From assembly GCF_900155945.1 (NCBI RefSeq), contig NZ_FTMN01000005.1:62001-126000 (forward strand): a DNA stretch of 64,000 bases, read 5' to 3'. Shown here one piece after another: positions 48,951 through 58,635 of the stretch (positions within the stretch are counted from its first letter, which is position 1; every line of letters begins with the position of its first letter). Origin of the DNA: Marinobacterium stanieri (lineage in GTDB: Bacteria > Pseudomonadota > Gammaproteobacteria > Pseudomonadales > Balneatricaceae). Position numbers and translations under genes: made by a program. The notes beneath the pieces were generated by a model. That model made no database searches, was not told the origin of the DNA, and saw only the letters and a program-made list of their open reading frames with translations.

Positions 48951-50807
48951 TCAGGTACGGAAGCTGGACACGGCGTCCTGCAGCTCCGATGCCTGCTGCG
49001 CCACCATCTGGCTGGCATCCGCGTTCTGGCCAACCTGGCGGTTGGCATCTTCCATAATGCTGCGAATGTGGTCGATGTTGCGGGTGATTTCCGCCGCTAC
49101 CGAGGCCTGTTCTTCGGTAGCCGAGGCCACCTGGGTGGTCATATCGACGATGCTGGCAGCGCCGTTGGTGATGGTATCCAGCGCGCCAATGGTTTCGCTG
49201 GCACGTTCGGCGCTGGCTTCACTGTCCGCTACACTGGCCTGCATCAGCTGGCTCACATTCTGGGTCTGGTCCTGAAGGCTGTGCACCAGTTTCTCGATTT
49301 CCGATGCTGAGGTCTGTGAGCGTGCCGCCAGGGTGCGCACCTCATCGGCCACCACCGAGAAGCCACGGCCCTGTTCACCGGCACGCGCGGCCTCAATGGA
49401 GGCGTTCAGTGCCAGCAGGTTAGTCTGCTCGGCGATATCCTTGATCACATCCAGCATGGTGCCGATTTCACCGCTGTTTTGATGCAACTGCTCGACCACA
49501 TCAGCGGTCTGGCGTGCCTTGGTAGCCAGCTCGTTCAGGGCATCAATGCTGCCGGCGACACGTTCGGTGCTGTCGGAGGCATCCTGTTGCGCCTGACGGG
49601 CGGTATGTGCGGTGGTTTCGGTGCTGCCGGCGATCTCCTGCATGGAGCTTTCCATCTCCTGTACCGCCGTCGCAACCTGCATTACCTGCTCCTGCTGGGT
49701 GTTGAGGCCGGATGAGGTGTCCTGACTGGTCGCCGACAGCTGTTCAGCGGCGGCTGCCAGTTGGGACGAGGTACCCGCCACACGCGCGATCAGGTCGCGG
49801 AAGCTGTCCATCATCAGGTTGAAGTCACGTGCCATTGCAGCTACTTCGTCCTTGCCGCTGGCATCGGTGCGCAGGGTCAGGTCATGCTCGTCGCTGGCGC
49901 GCTTCATGGTGTCCGCCAGCGTCTTGATGGGCTGCAGTATGCTGCGACCCAGCAGCAGGGCAGGTACGGTAGTGAGTAGGATAAACGCCAGTACAGCGAT
50001 CAGAGCGATCAACTGCAGGCGGTTTTCCTGAGTTTCAATCAGCTGGTTGAGTTCCTGCTGCAGCTGCTGCTGGATATCGTCCGTACTTTTCACGGCCGCG
50101 CGCATCTGTCCCATCAGGCCCTGATCAACGGTCAGGCCCAGCTGCTGGAAACTGTCCACCAGGGCTGTGAACCCTTGGCGGTATTGCTGCAGCAGGCCTT
50201 TCAGCTGCTCGGCATCATCCGGCAGCAGGGCGATATCGATCTGCAGGTTGATGCTGTCGATCTGCTTGTTAAAGCGGTCCAGATACTTGGTATTCAGACG
50301 CAACAGGAAATCCTTTTCATGCCGACGCAGCATCAACAGCTGGCTCAGCAGGTCGTTGTCGCGGGTGGCCTTGACCTGTTCTTCCGCGTTATGCACCGCG
50401 CCGCGCAGGGTGCCGCGAAGCCCGCTTTCCTCATCCAGACCAATCCGGGTGCGCAGATCGGCAACCTGCTCAAAACTGCTGCGGTAGGTCTGCATGCTCT
50501 GAGCCATGGTGTTCAACTCATCATCGAGACCAAGACCATCGAGCAGCGTTACCAGGTGCGAGAGCTCATCAGTGAACTCGTTATAGGTGTCTGAAAAACG
50601 CTGTTGGTATTTCGGGTCCAGGCGGGCCAGGAAGTCTTTTTCATGGCGACGCAGGTCCAGTTTGCGTGCTTCTACATGGCTTATTGCCTGGCTGGTTTCT
50701 ACCAGCGTGCCGTAGCGCTCCAGCGTGTAGGTGAAGATGACACCCATGCCGATAAAACCGGCCAGGATGAGGGCGATAAGGGTGCCAAGCTTTTGCTTGA
50801 TGGTCAT
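48951..50807 (-). CDS. Methyl-accepting chemotaxis protein with HBM sensor domain
   Basis: Transmembrane chemoreceptor of 618 residues. TM1 is at about 8-29, a long all-helical periplasmic domain at about 30-265, TM2 at about 266-287, a HAMP region at about 288-340 and the signalling domain to the end. The hairpin tip [41 protein letters not shown] is intact. The periplasmic part has RRHEKDFL twice (53-60 and 161-168), the internal repeat of helical bimodular (HBM) domains such as that of McpS, which binds TCA intermediates. No C-terminal NWETF-type CheR tether. Start ATG 50807 has GGAG upstream. Confidence 0.93.
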   Translation of the reverse strand: MTIKQKLGTLIALILAGFIGMGVIFTYTLERYGTLVETSQAISHVEARKLDLRRHEKDFLARLDPKYQQRFSDTYNEFTDELSHLVTLLDGLGLDDELNTMAQSMQTYRSSFEQVADLRTRIGLDEESGLRGTLRGAVHNAEEQVKATRDNDLLSQLLMLRRHEKDFLLRLNTKYLDRFNKQIDSINLQIDIALLPDDAEQLKGLLQQYRQGFTALVDSFQQLGLTVDQGLMGQMRAAVKSTDDIQQQLQQELNQLIETQENRLQLIALIAVLAFILLTTVPALLLGRSILQPIKTLADTMKRASDEHDLTLRTDASGKDEVAAMARDFNLMMDSFRDLIARVAGTSSQLAAAAEQLSATSQDTSSGLNTQQEQVMQVATAVQEMESSMQEIAGSTETTAHTARQAQQDASDSTERVAGSIDALNELATKARQTADVVEQLHQNSGEIGTMLDVIKDIAEQTNLLALNASIEAARAGEQGRGFSVVADEVRTLAARSQTSASEIEKLVHSLQDQTQNVSQLMQASVADSEASAERASETIGALDTITNGAASIVDMTTQVASATEEQASVAAEITRNIDHIRSIMEDANRQVGQNADASQMVAQQASELQDAVSSFRT

Positions 50808-50868
50808 TGCGTGGGTCTCCAGACGCATTCACGACATCAGACATCCATGAGTGTGCTGAAGGCCAGGT

Positions 50869-52014
50869 TCAATCCAGGAACAGGGCCAGCAAGTCATTTA
50901 AAAACAGTCGACCCTGACGGGTGGGGGCTAGCCGGCTGTCAGAATTATCCAGTAATTCAAAGGCGTACGCTTTATTCAGTATCGGCTGTATCTCTGAAAA
51001 GTTAACCCCTGTGCGCTGGGTAAACAAGTCGACTTCAGTGCCATACGTCAATCGCAGGGCATTCATCATGAATTCAAAACTGCGTTCGTCGTGGGGGATG
51101 GGTTGCTGTCCGGCCAGGCGCTTGGACGGATCCATGTAGCCCTTGGGCTGGCGCAGCTTGTGGCGACGCTCAATCTGTAATTGTCCTTCGGCATCAAAAT
51201 GGCTCAGCTTGCCGTGGGCGCCGGCCCCAATGCCAAGGTAGTCACCAAACTGCCAGTAATTCAGGTTGTGCCGCGCCTGCTGGAGCGGTTTGGCATAGGC
51301 CGAGACTTCATACTGATCATAGCCATGATCTGCCAGCAGTGCCTGGCCCTGCTCCTGAATCGTCCACAGCGTCTCATCCACCGGCAGCTGAGGTGGGCGG
51401 GCGTGGAATTCGGTATTGGGCTCGATGGTGAGCTGGTACCAGGACAGGTGGCCGGGGTCGAAGGCCAGGGCCTGCTTGAGATCGCTCAGGGCCTGCTCGG
51501 TGCTTTGTCCGGGCAGACCGTGCATCAGGTCCAGATTCACGCGGGGAAAAATGGCAACAGCTGCTTCGGCGGCTCGGCAGGCTTCGTCCGGGTTGTGAAT
51601 CCGCCCCAGTTGCTTGAGATGCTCGGCGTTGAAGCTTTGAATGCCGATGGAAAGCCGGTTGATGCCTGCCGCATGATAGCCTTCAAAGCGTTCCCGCTCG
51701 AAGGTGCCGGGGTTGGCTTCTAGCGTAATTTCAGCATCCTCCGCCAGTGCAATGCGCTCACGCACGCCGAGCATCAGGCGGTTGATGGCATCGGCGCTGA
51801 ACAGGCTGGGGGTGCCACCCCCAATGAAAATGGACTGCAGCGGGCGATCACCGGCCAGGGGCAGGTCGCTTTCCAGGTCATCCAGCAGTGCGGCCACGTA
51901 GTCCGCTTCCGGCAACTCTTCCGGCGCGGCGTGGGAGTTGAAGTCGCAATAGGGGCATTTGCGTACACACCAGGGGATGTGTACGTAGAGCGAGAGGGGC
52001 GGCAACAGGCTCAT
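50869..52014 (-). CDS. hemW: Radical SAM heme chaperone HemW
   Basis: HemN-related protein that delivers heme rather than acting as coproporphyrinogen oxidase. The 381 residues have the [4Fe-4S] motif C16xxxC20xxC23 (WCVRKCPYC), FIGGGTPSLFS for SAM binding, EANPGTFERERFEGYHAAGINRLSIGIQSF, and a C-terminal HemN_C domain. The Cys typical of true HemN before CxxxCxxC is absent, as expected for HemW. It overlaps rdgB by 4 bp, a conserved pair. Confidence 0.94.
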   Translation of the reverse strand: MSLLPPLSLYVHIPWCVRKCPYCDFNSHAAPEELPEADYVAALLDDLESDLPLAGDRPLQSIFIGGGTPSLFSADAINRLMLGVRERIALAEDAEITLEANPGTFERERFEGYHAAGINRLSIGIQSFNAEHLKQLGRIHNPDEACRAAEAAVAIFPRVNLDLMHGLPGQSTEQALSDLKQALAFDPGHLSWYQLTIEPNTEFHARPPQLPVDETLWTIQEQGQALLADHGYDQYEVSAYAKPLQQARHNLNYWQFGDYLGIGAGAHGKLSHFDAEGQLQIERRHKLRQPKGYMDPSKRLAGQQPIPHDERSFEFMMNALRLTYGTEVDLFTQRTGVNFSEIQPILNKAYAFELLDNSDSRLAPTRQGRLFLNDLLALFLD

Positions 52015-52619
52015 GTATGCGAGAGCCAGGGGCCGATGGCATCCATGAACTGGCGTACCGCCTTGCCGCGATGGCTGTAGCGCTGTTTCTGCTCAGGGCT
52101 GAGCTCGGCGCTGGCGCAGTCGGTTTCCGGTACGTAAAACAGCGGGTCATAGCCGAAGCCGTTATGACCATGCGCCTCGGTGAGGATACGACCATCCCAG
52201 CTGCCCTGACAGATCAGCGGTGTGGGGTCTTCGGCATGACGCATGAACACCAGCACGCACTGGAAACGGGCGCTGCGCTTGTCCTCAGGCACGTTGGCCA
52301 GGGCTTGCAGCAGTTTGGCGTTGTTCTCGTCATCACCACAGCCTTCGCCGGCGTAGCGTGCCGAATAGATGCCCGGGGCGCCGTTGAGAGCGTCTACTTC
52401 CAGGCCGGAGTCATCGGACAGTGCCGGCAGGCCGGTGATGCGGGCGGCGTGGCGTGCCTTGATGATGGCATTTTCCACAAAGCTCAAACCGGTTTCGTCG
52501 GCATCATGGACGGCAAAATCCGACTGCGGCATCACCTCAATTTCGAGGGGAGCAAAGATTTCGCTGAACTCTTTCAGTTTGCCGCGATTACCGCTGGCCA
52601 GAACAATCTTGTCTATCAT
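52011..52619 (-). CDS. rdgB: dITP/XTP pyrophosphatase RdgB
   Basis: Hydrolyses non-canonical purine triphosphates (dITP, XTP), protecting DNA. The 202 residues match the Ham1 family: ASGNRGKLKEFSEIF near the N-terminus, LSDDSGLEVDALNGAPGIYSARYAG, GSWDGRILTEAHGHNGFGYDPLFYVPE and SHRGKAVRQFMDAI. Its stop overlaps the hemW start, and the DUF4426 gene lies 27 bp upstream. Confidence 0.95.
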   Translation of the reverse strand: MIDKIVLASGNRGKLKEFSEIFAPLEIEVMPQSDFAVHDADETGLSFVENAIIKARHAARITGLPALSDDSGLEVDALNGAPGIYSARYAGEGCGDDENNAKLLQALANVPEDKRSARFQCVLVFMRHAEDPTPLICQGSWDGRILTEAHGHNGFGYDPLFYVPETDCASAELSPEQKQRYSHRGKAVRQFMDAIGPWLSHT

Positions 52620-52646
52620 GGGGCGTCCTAAGCGTGAATTGGCTGC

Positions 52647-53099
52647 TCAATCGACGTAAAAACGTTGGTCGAACTCAATGGTGTAGGCCGGCTTATTCGG
52701 GTCCGGCTGCACATTCAGATTGATTTTGAGCTGCTCATCTTCGGTGAAACGGAAACTGCCGATGTAGTACAGGGCATCGCCTTCATCGATCTGTTTGAAC
52801 TCCAGCGTCTGAGCCTGGTTCAGCAGATTGGATGCCTGCCCGGAGACGATGGCGCGGACCGGTTGCTTGCTGCCGTCGTCCTGCATTTCCAGCACGGAAA
52901 CGTTCACCAGAGCGCGGTATTTACTGCGCACCAGGTTGTTGGCCTGTGCCACTTCCGGGGTGACAAAGCTGGAATTGAAGGCGTTGTAATGGATCTCGTA
53001 ACGACCATCGGAGATCGACTGTTCGGCCAGTGCGCTGGTACTGGCCAGAAGGGCTGCCAGTGCGACAGCCGGGCCCGACAATAGATTAAACAGGCGCAT
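52647..53099 (-). CDS. Exported DUF4426 protein
   Basis: 150-residue protein with a signal peptide (LFNLLSGPAVALAALLASTSALA, cleavage before EQS) and one DUF4426 domain: RYEIHYNAFNSSFVTPEVAQAN, SKYRALVNVSVLEM, and a C-terminal beta-rich YTIEFDQRFYVD. It is found between metW and rdgB in Pseudomonas and relatives. Periplasmic location is predicted. Function is unknown. Confidence 0.88.
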   Translation of the reverse strand: MRLFNLLSGPAVALAALLASTSALAEQSISDGRYEIHYNAFNSSFVTPEVAQANNLVRSKYRALVNVSVLEMQDDGSKQPVRAIVSGQASNLLNQAQTLEFKQIDEGDALYYIGSFRFTEDEQLKINLNVQPDPNKPAYTIEFDQRFYVD

Positions 53100-53144
53100 G
53101 GTGTTCTCCTCGTATACTCAGGGTCCTTGCAGGGTCTGGGCGTC

Positions 53145-53735
53145 CTAGCGGGTGATACGGTAGATGGCGATTTCGCCGAGCATGTTCGGCCACAGCTTGA
53201 TCCACCAGCGGTGCCGATGGGTGTGGTCGACTACCGTGCGTTCAAGAATTTCGATGTTGCGATCCACGCAGAGTTCCTCGAAATCCTTGAAGGTACAGAA
53301 ATGGATGTTCGGCGTGTTATACCAAGTATAGGGCAGAAATTTGGACACCGGCATCTTGCCGCGGAACGCCAGGTAGCCACGGGCGCGCCAGTGGGCAAAG
53401 TTGGGGAAGGTGACAATGCATTCGCGGCCGATGCGCAGCATTTCGTCCACGATCTGGTCCGGGCGGTGCATGCTCTGCAGCGCCTGAGTCATGACAACCG
53501 TGTCGAAACTGTCATTACCGATGGAAGCCAGGCCATCGTCGATATTCTTTTCGATCACGCTGACGCCTTTTTCGACACAGGCGGTCAGGTTGTCGTGATC
53601 GATCTCCAGGCCGTAGCCGCTGACATTCTTGTCCTGCTTCAGCTGCGCCAGAAATTCGCCATCACCACAGCCCAGGTCCAGTACGCGTGAGCCGGGGTGA
53701 ATCCACTCGTTGATAATTTCCAGATCAGCGCGCAT
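53145..53735 (-). CDS. metW: Methionine biosynthesis methyltransferase-fold protein MetW
   Basis: SAM-dependent methyltransferase-like protein that works with MetX. The 196 residues have [16 protein letters not shown] (SAM loop), [38 protein letters not shown], and [31 protein letters not shown] precedes ATG 53735, which lies 11 bp inside metX, so the two are translationally coupled. In bacteria with this pair, MetW is reported to increase the activity of MetX. Confidence 0.94.
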   Translation of the reverse strand: MRADLEIINEWIHPGSRVLDLGCGDGEFLAQLKQDKNVSGYGLEIDHDNLTACVEKGVSVIEKNIDDGLASIGNDSFDTVVMTQALQSMHRPDQIVDEMLRIGRECIVTFPNFAHWRARGYLAFRGKMPVSKFLPYTWYNTPNIHFCTFKDFEELCVDRNIEILERTVVDHTHRHRWWIKLWPNMLGEIAIYRITR

Positions 53736-54900
53736 TGGGGGCACCTCCTTCAGACTGGGGCAGGGCATCGGCAATACGGTTCATGTAACCGCTGAACACT
53801 TCCATATAGCGCGGGATGGGAATCAGGAACGCATCGTGCCCCTGAGGCGCATCGATCTCGGCGTAGCTGACCGGCTTGCGGGCGGCTACAAGCGCATCTA
53901 CCAGTTCCCGTGAGCGCTCCGGCGAGAAGCGCCAGTCGGTGGTGAATGAGACCACCAGGAAGTTGCAGGTGGCTGGCGCCAGGGCGTCGGCCAGGTTGTG
54001 GCCGTGTTCGCCGGCCGGGTCGAAGTAGTCCAGCGCCTTGGTCATCAGCAGGTAGGTGTTGGCATCGAATGACGAGGAAAAACGCTCACCCTGATACTGC
54101 AGATAGGACTCCACCTCGAACTGGGGGTTGAAGTCGAAACTGAGCTTGCCGTCCTTGAGTTCGCGGCCGAACTTGTCACGCATGCCGTCGTCGGACAGGT
54201 AGGTAATGTGGCCTACCATTCGCGCCAGCATGAGGCCGGTGCGGGGCACAATGTTGTGCTCGTAGTAATGGCCGTCGTGGAACTCGGGGTCCTTGCTGAT
54301 CGCCTGCCGAGCGACTTCGTTGAAGGCGATGTTCTGGGCACTGAGCTTGGCGGCCGAAGCGATGACTACGCAGTGGCGCAGACGGTCGGGGTAGGTGATT
54401 GACCACTGTAGTGCCTGCATGCCGCCCAGACTGCCACCCACCACGGCAGCCCATTGTTGAATGCCGAGGCGGTCGGCCAGACGTGCCTGGCTGTGCACCC
54501 AGTCCTGCACCGTCATGATCGGGAAATCAGGACCGTAAGGCTTGCCGGTGTCGGGGTTGTTGCTGTTGGGGCCGGTGGAGCCGTGGCAGCCGCCCAGATT
54601 ATTCAGGCTGACCACGAAGAAGCGGTTGGTATCGATCGCCTTGCCGGGGCCGATGGCGGAATCCCACCAGCCGGGCTTGCGTTCGTCCATGCTGTGATAA
54701 CCGGCTGCATGATGGTGGCCGGACAGGGCATGACAGATCAGGATGGCATTGGACGCATCGGCGTTGAGCTCACCATAGGTTTCGATCATCAATTCCCAGT
54801 GATCAAGGCTGCGCCCACAACTGAGCGGCAGTGGTTGATCAAACTGGAGGCACTGGGGGGTGACCAGGCCGACGGAATCTTCGGGTATGGCTGCGGGCAT
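53725..54900 (-). CDS. metX: Homoserine O-acyltransferase MetX
   Basis: Alpha/beta-hydrolase-fold enzyme activating homoserine for methionine synthesis. The 391 residues have nucleophile Ser157 in [12 protein letters not shown], Asp in [12 protein letters not shown] and His in [11 protein letters not shown]. Additional conserved segments are [14 protein letters not shown] and [16 protein letters not shown]. MetX proteins of Pseudomonas-like bacteria paired with metW mostly use succinyl-CoA rather than acetyl-CoA, so the acyl donor is left open here. It heads metX-metW; the spacer upstream to yggU is 134 bp. Confidence 0.93.
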   Translation of the reverse strand: MPAAIPEDSVGLVTPQCLQFDQPLPLSCGRSLDHWELMIETYGELNADASNAILICHALSGHHHAAGYHSMDERKPGWWDSAIGPGKAIDTNRFFVVSLNNLGGCHGSTGPNSNNPDTGKPYGPDFPIMTVQDWVHSQARLADRLGIQQWAAVVGGSLGGMQALQWSITYPDRLRHCVVIASAAKLSAQNIAFNEVARQAISKDPEFHDGHYYEHNIVPRTGLMLARMVGHITYLSDDGMRDKFGRELKDGKLSFDFNPQFEVESYLQYQGERFSSSFDANTYLLMTKALDYFDPAGEHGHNLADALAPATCNFLVVSFTTDWRFSPERSRELVDALVAARKPVSYAEIDAPQGHDAFLIPIPRYMEVFSGYMNRIADALPQSEGGAPNAR

Positions 54901-55034
54901 GGTGGTATCTCGCTGTCAAAAAGGCATGGAAATCGCGTTGACGTGACGCGGGGCGTCGGCAGTTAACGCATCACATGTCGTAGTGCAGCACCCGGCAGTG
55001 CAATCGAAACCTGGAGGTAAACAAAGCGGATTCC

Positions 55035-55334
55035 TTATTCGTCCCGTGAAATATCGAGGCTTGCGGGCAACTGCCCCGGCGCTTGAATGCGCACGCGCTT
55101 CTCCCGTCCCAGCTCGCCACTGATAATGCTGACGTCGCGCTTGGCCACGCCGAAGCTTTTGGCGAGGAATTTGATCAGGGCCGCGTTGGCACGGCCCTCG
55201 ATGGGCGGTGCCGCTATGCGGATCTTAACACTGTCCCCATGCCGCCCGGAAATTTCATCCCGGGATGCCTTGGGTTGCAGATGGCAGTGCAGGATCAGGT
55301 CCTCGCCCTGCCAGCGGTAGTAAGGTGCGCCCAT
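55035..55334 (-). CDS. DUF167 (YggU) family protein
   Basis: 99-residue cytoplasmic protein of the DUF167 family. It has YRWQGEDLILHCHLQPKASRDEISGRHGDSVKIRIAAPPIEGRANAALIKFLAKSF, with the ASRD and PPIEGRAN motifs that define it. Function is unknown. It begins 1 bp after the yggT stop, matching the yggT-yggU order in many proteobacteria. Confidence 0.92.
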   Translation of the reverse strand: MGAPYYRWQGEDLILHCHLQPKASRDEISGRHGDSVKIRIAAPPIEGRANAALIKFLAKSFGVAKRDVSIISGELGREKRVRIQAPGQLPASLDISRDE

Positions 55335-55335
55335 G

Positions 55336-55896
55336 TCAGATAATGACGAAGGGTCTGAGATAGCTCTGTGCCAGCTGAATCAGGATGAAAATCAGGATCG
55401 GCGACAGGTCCAGGCCCCCGATGGGCGGTATGACCTTGCGGGCCAGTCCAAACAGCGGCTCGGTGAGCTGCAGCAGCAGCTGTGGGGCCGGGTGATAGCT
55501 GTCCGGGGCGACCCAACTGATGATGACCGCGCCCAGAGTGGCCCAGAAATAGATGGTGAGCAGCGTGTTAAGGGTGCCGGTCAGGGCAAAGATCAGCATA
55601 TGCACCGGGTTAACGCCGGCGGCGGACGCAAACATCGGCGAGAACTGCACCATCAGGAAAATGGCCGCAGCCTTGACCAGCACCGCTACGATCAGGGTGG
55701 CAAAGTCCAGTCGACCGATGGGACGCAAGACCTTTTGCAGAGGGCTGACCACCGGTTGGGTGAAGCGCACTACCGATTGTGAGATCGGGTTGTAATAGTC
55801 AGCCTGAGAAAGCTGTAACGCAAAGCGCATCAGCAGCAGGAAGGAAAAAATCCCTCCCACCAGGCTGATGATCAGTGTAATCGGATCCTGTCCCAT
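55336..55896 (-). CDS. YggT family membrane protein
   Basis: 186-residue inner-membrane protein with two YggT repeats, each a pair of membrane helices. One is FLLLMRFALQLSQADYYNPISQSVVRFTQPVVSPLQKVLRPIGRLDFATL; the second is IISWVAPDSYHPAPQLLLQLTEPLFGLARKVIPPIGGLDLSPI. The shared NP...TxPxxxxxRxxxPxxGxxD pattern is the family mark. YggT proteins have been linked to osmotic tolerance and cell division, but the role is not settled. It lies between proC and yggU in one operon. Confidence 0.93.
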   Translation of the reverse strand: MGQDPITLIISLVGGIFSFLLLMRFALQLSQADYYNPISQSVVRFTQPVVSPLQKVLRPIGRLDFATLIVAVLVKAAAIFLMVQFSPMFASAAGVNPVHMLIFALTGTLNTLLTIYFWATLGAVIISWVAPDSYHPAPQLLLQLTEPLFGLARKVIPPIGGLDLSPILIFILIQLAQSYLRPFVII

Positions 55897-55922
55897 GGTC
55901 AGTCCTGTTTATCCGGTTGAAA

Positions 55923-56750
55923 TCAGTCTTTGCAAAGCTCGGCGGCCATCGCCTCGGCGCGGTCACGGCAGGCGACCATTGCTTTTTCCACGATCGCTTC
56001 CAGCCCTTCTGCCTGGAAGGTCAGGATAGCCTGTTCGGTGGTGCCCTTGGGTGAGGTGACACGGCGGCGCAACTCGGCGGCATCCACGTCACTGCTGCTG
56101 GCCATGCGGGCCGCGCCCAGAGCCGTCTGCAGGGTCAGGCCACGTGCAGTTTCCTCACTCAGGCCCAGTTTGGCGCCGGCAGCGGTCATCGCTTCCATCA
56201 TCAGGAAGTAGTAGGCCGGGCCCGAACCGGAGATGGCCGTGACCACGTCCAGTTCGGCTTCGTTCTGAACCCAGAGGGCGATACCCACGGCTTCCATCGC
56301 CTGAGTCGCCAGATTGCGCTGTTGCTCGCTGACGCGGGCGTTGGCGAACAGGCCGCTGGCACCGGTCTGTACCAGCGACGGCGTGTTCGGCATGCAGCGT
56401 ACCACGGCGGCATTACCGCCCAGCCAGCGATCCAGCGCATCCAGGCTGATGCCGGCCGCAATGGATACAAACAGTGGCTGATGTTTCTGCGCTGCGTCAG
56501 CCAGCTCGGAGGCCACCGCCTGCATGATCTGGGGTTTGACCGCCAGAATCACCATGTCGGCCGCGGCCACGGCTTCGTTGTTGTCACAGGTTGTCTTCAG
56601 TCCCTGTTCGGCCAGGTCCTGCAGGCGGCTGGCATCGGGCTCGGCGGCCCAGATGTTGGCGGCGGCAAAGCCGTTTTCGAGCAGCCCACCAATGATGGCA
56701 CGGGCCATGTTACCGGCACCGATGAATGCAATTACGGGTTGTTGGCTCAT
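55923..56750 (-). CDS. proC: Pyrroline-5-carboxylate reductase ProC
   Basis: NAD(P)H-dependent last step of proline synthesis. The 275 residues have Rossmann loop FIGAGNMARAIIGGLL, DMVILAVKPQIM, RCMPNTPSLV, and substrate site SGSGPAYYFLMMEAMTAAG, ending with VTSPKGTTEQAILTF. ATG 56750 has AGGAG seven bases before; the longer frame overlaps yggS. It is part of yggS-proC-yggT-yggU. Confidence 0.96.
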   Translation of the reverse strand: MSQQPVIAFIGAGNMARAIIGGLLENGFAAANIWAAEPDASRLQDLAEQGLKTTCDNNEAVAAADMVILAVKPQIMQAVASELADAAQKHQPLFVSIAAGISLDALDRWLGGNAAVVRCMPNTPSLVQTGASGLFANARVSEQQRNLATQAMEAVGIALWVQNEAELDVVTAISGSGPAYYFLMMEAMTAAGAKLGLSEETARGLTLQTALGAARMASSSDVDAAELRRRVTSPKGTTEQAILTFQAEGLEAIVEKAMVACRDRAEAMAAELCKD

Positions 56751-56766
56751 GAAACGACTCCTGTAC

Positions 56767-57474
56767 TCAAGCCTGGGGCTTGGCTGATGTGTTGGGGTAA
56801 TGGCGCGGGCCGAACAGGGCGGTACCGATACGGACAATGCTGGCGCCTTCGGCAATGGCCGCTTCCAGATCACCGGACATGCCCATGGACAGGGTATCCA
56901 GCTGTGGCAGATCGGCCTGCAGCGAGGTCATCAATTCGCGTACGCGGGCAAAGGTAGCACGCTGGCGGGCCGGGTCGGTTTCCGGTTCGGGGATAGCCAT
57001 CAGGCCACGCAGCTGAATATTGGGCAGTGCGGCAACCTCTCTGGCCAGTTCGGGAACCTCTTCAGGCAAACAGCCGGATTTGCTGTCTTCGCCACTGATA
57101 TTGACCTGCAGGCAGATATTCAGAGGCCCCAGCGCATCGGGACGCTGTTCGGAGAGGCGGCGCGCGATTTTGAGACGGTCGACACTGTGTACCCAGTTGA
57201 AGCTCTCGGCAATCGGGCGGGTCTTGTTGGACTGGATGGGGCCGATGAAATGCCACTCCAGCGGCAAGTCCTGCAGCGCCTCGATCTTGTCCAGCGCTTC
57301 CTGCAGATAGTTTTCGCCAAAGGCGGTCTGGCCACAGTTATGCAGTTGGCGCACTTCGTCGGCGGCGCGAGTCTTGCTTACGGCCAGCAGCTGCACTTCG
57401 TCCGCATCACGGCCGGCTGCTTTGCAGGCGTTGCGGATCTGCTGACAAACGCTGTCATACTTCTCTGCTAACAT
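56767..57474 (-). CDS. yggS: PLP homeostasis protein YggS
   Basis: PLP-binding, enzymatically silent TIM-barrel protein that balances vitamin B6 pools. The 235 residues have the PLP lysine in LLAVSKTRAADEV, FGENYLQEALDKI, WHFIGPIQSNKTRPIAESF, QVNISGEDSKSG and LSMGMSGDLEAAIAEGASIVRIGTALFG. I use ATG 57474 rather than GTG 57480. It heads the minus-strand yggS-proC-yggT-yggU set and is divergent from pilT across 102 bp, a conserved arrangement in Pseudomonas. Confidence 0.95.
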   Translation of the reverse strand: MLAEKYDSVCQQIRNACKAAGRDADEVQLLAVSKTRAADEVRQLHNCGQTAFGENYLQEALDKIEALQDLPLEWHFIGPIQSNKTRPIAESFNWVHSVDRLKIARRLSEQRPDALGPLNICLQVNISGEDSKSGCLPEEVPELAREVAALPNIQLRGLMAIPEPETDPARQRATFARVRELMTSLQADLPQLDTLSMGMSGDLEAAIAEGASIVRIGTALFGPRHYPNTSAKPQA

Positions 57475-57576
57475 AATCACCTATGATACATGACATGACG
57501 GCTGTCATTGGCAGGTTATGCCTATTCTGTTAGAACACTAAAGTTTAATAGAAGCTGCTCCGGAACTCGACTGCTT

Positions 57577-58611
57577 ATGGATATTACAGAACTTTTGTCT
57601 TTTGCCGTGCAACAGGGTGCTTCCGACTTGCACCTGACTGCCGGCATGCCACCCATGATCCGTGTCGATGGTGACGTACGCAGGATCAAGTTGCCTGCGC
57701 TTGAGCACAAACAAGTGCACACTCTTGTTTACGACATCATGAACGACAAACAGCGCAAAGAATACGAAGAAAATTTCGAGGCTGATTTTTCGTTTGAAGT
57801 GCCCAACCTGTCACGTTTCCGTGTCAACTCTTTTAATCAGCATCGTGGTGCGGCGGCTGTTTTTCGAACAGTACCCAGCAAGGTTTTGACCATGGATGAT
57901 TTGGGTATGGGCAAGGTGTTTCAAGATTTGTCGGAAAAGTCGCGGGGATTGGTGTTGGTAACCGGACCGACCGGTTCTGGTAAGAGCACCACATTGGCCG
58001 CGATGGTAGACTACATCAATGAAACTCGACCAGATCATATACTCACGATTGAAGACCCGATTGAATTTGTTCATGAAAGCAAAAAATGTCTGATTAACCA
58101 ACGTGAGGTGCATCGAGATACTCACAGCTTTTCAAACGCATTGCGCTCCGCCCTGCGTGAAGACCCTGATGTTATTCTTGTGGGCGAGATGCGTGATTTG
58201 GAAACCATCCGTCTGGCACTGACGGCTGCGGAAACAGGTCACCTGGTGTTCGGCACCTTGCACACCACCTCGGCGGCCAAGACCATTGACCGTATTATCG
58301 ACGTCTTTCCGGCGGCCGAGAAAGACATGGTGCGCTCCATGTTGTCCGAGTCTTTGCAAGGTGTTATTTCTCAGAACTTGTTGAAACGCCTTAAAGGGGG
58401 GCGGGTTGCTGCACATGAAATCATGATTGGCACTCCAGCAGTACGTAACCTGATCCGTGAGGATAAGGTTGCACAGATGTATTCAGCGATACAGACAGGT
58501 GCTGCCTACGGCATGAAAACCATGGATCAGTCACTTTCGGAACTGATGCAGAAAGGGATTATTTCCAAGGAGCTGGCGCGAGAGAAGGCTAAGAACCCCA
58601 GCGCATTCTGA
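57577..58611 (+). CDS. pilT: Type IV pilus retraction ATPase PilT
   Basis: Cytoplasmic hexameric motor that depolymerises type IV pili during twitching. The 344 residues have N-terminal QGASDLHLTAGMPPMIRVDGDVRR, Walker A GPTGSGKST (130-138), the Asp box ILTIEDPIEFVH, Walker B region VILVGEMRDLETIRLALTAAETGHLVFGTLHT, and the PilT-specific AxRNLIRE motif (AVRNLIRED). The longer frame to 57508 has no support. G+C counted by hand over 57541-58260 is about 49%, against 56-58% in two sampled segments of the 3' part of pilU. pilU follows after 24 bp. Confidence 0.96.
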   Translation: MDITELLSFAVQQGASDLHLTAGMPPMIRVDGDVRRIKLPALEHKQVHTLVYDIMNDKQRKEYEENFEADFSFEVPNLSRFRVNSFNQHRGAAAVFRTVPSKVLTMDDLGMGKVFQDLSEKSRGLVLVTGPTGSGKSTTLAAMVDYINETRPDHILTIEDPIEFVHESKKCLINQREVHRDTHSFSNALRSALREDPDVILVGEMRDLETIRLALTAAETGHLVFGTLHTTSAAKTIDRIIDVFPAAEKDMVRSMLSESLQGVISQNLLKRLKGGRVAAHEIMIGTPAVRNLIREDKVAQMYSAIQTGAAYGMKTMDQSLSELMQKGIISKELAREKAKNPSAF

Positions 58612-58635
58612 GTTTGAGATGACAGGAGCAACATT

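Noticed and set aside
54901-55034. SAM or SAH riboswitch ahead of metX
   Set aside because: I looked for the conserved stems and a terminator or ribosome-site sequestering helix and found none.
57508-57530. Sigma-54 promoter ahead of pilT (TGGCAGGTTATGCC)
   Set aside because: The GG-to-GC spacing is 8 instead of the required 10 bases.
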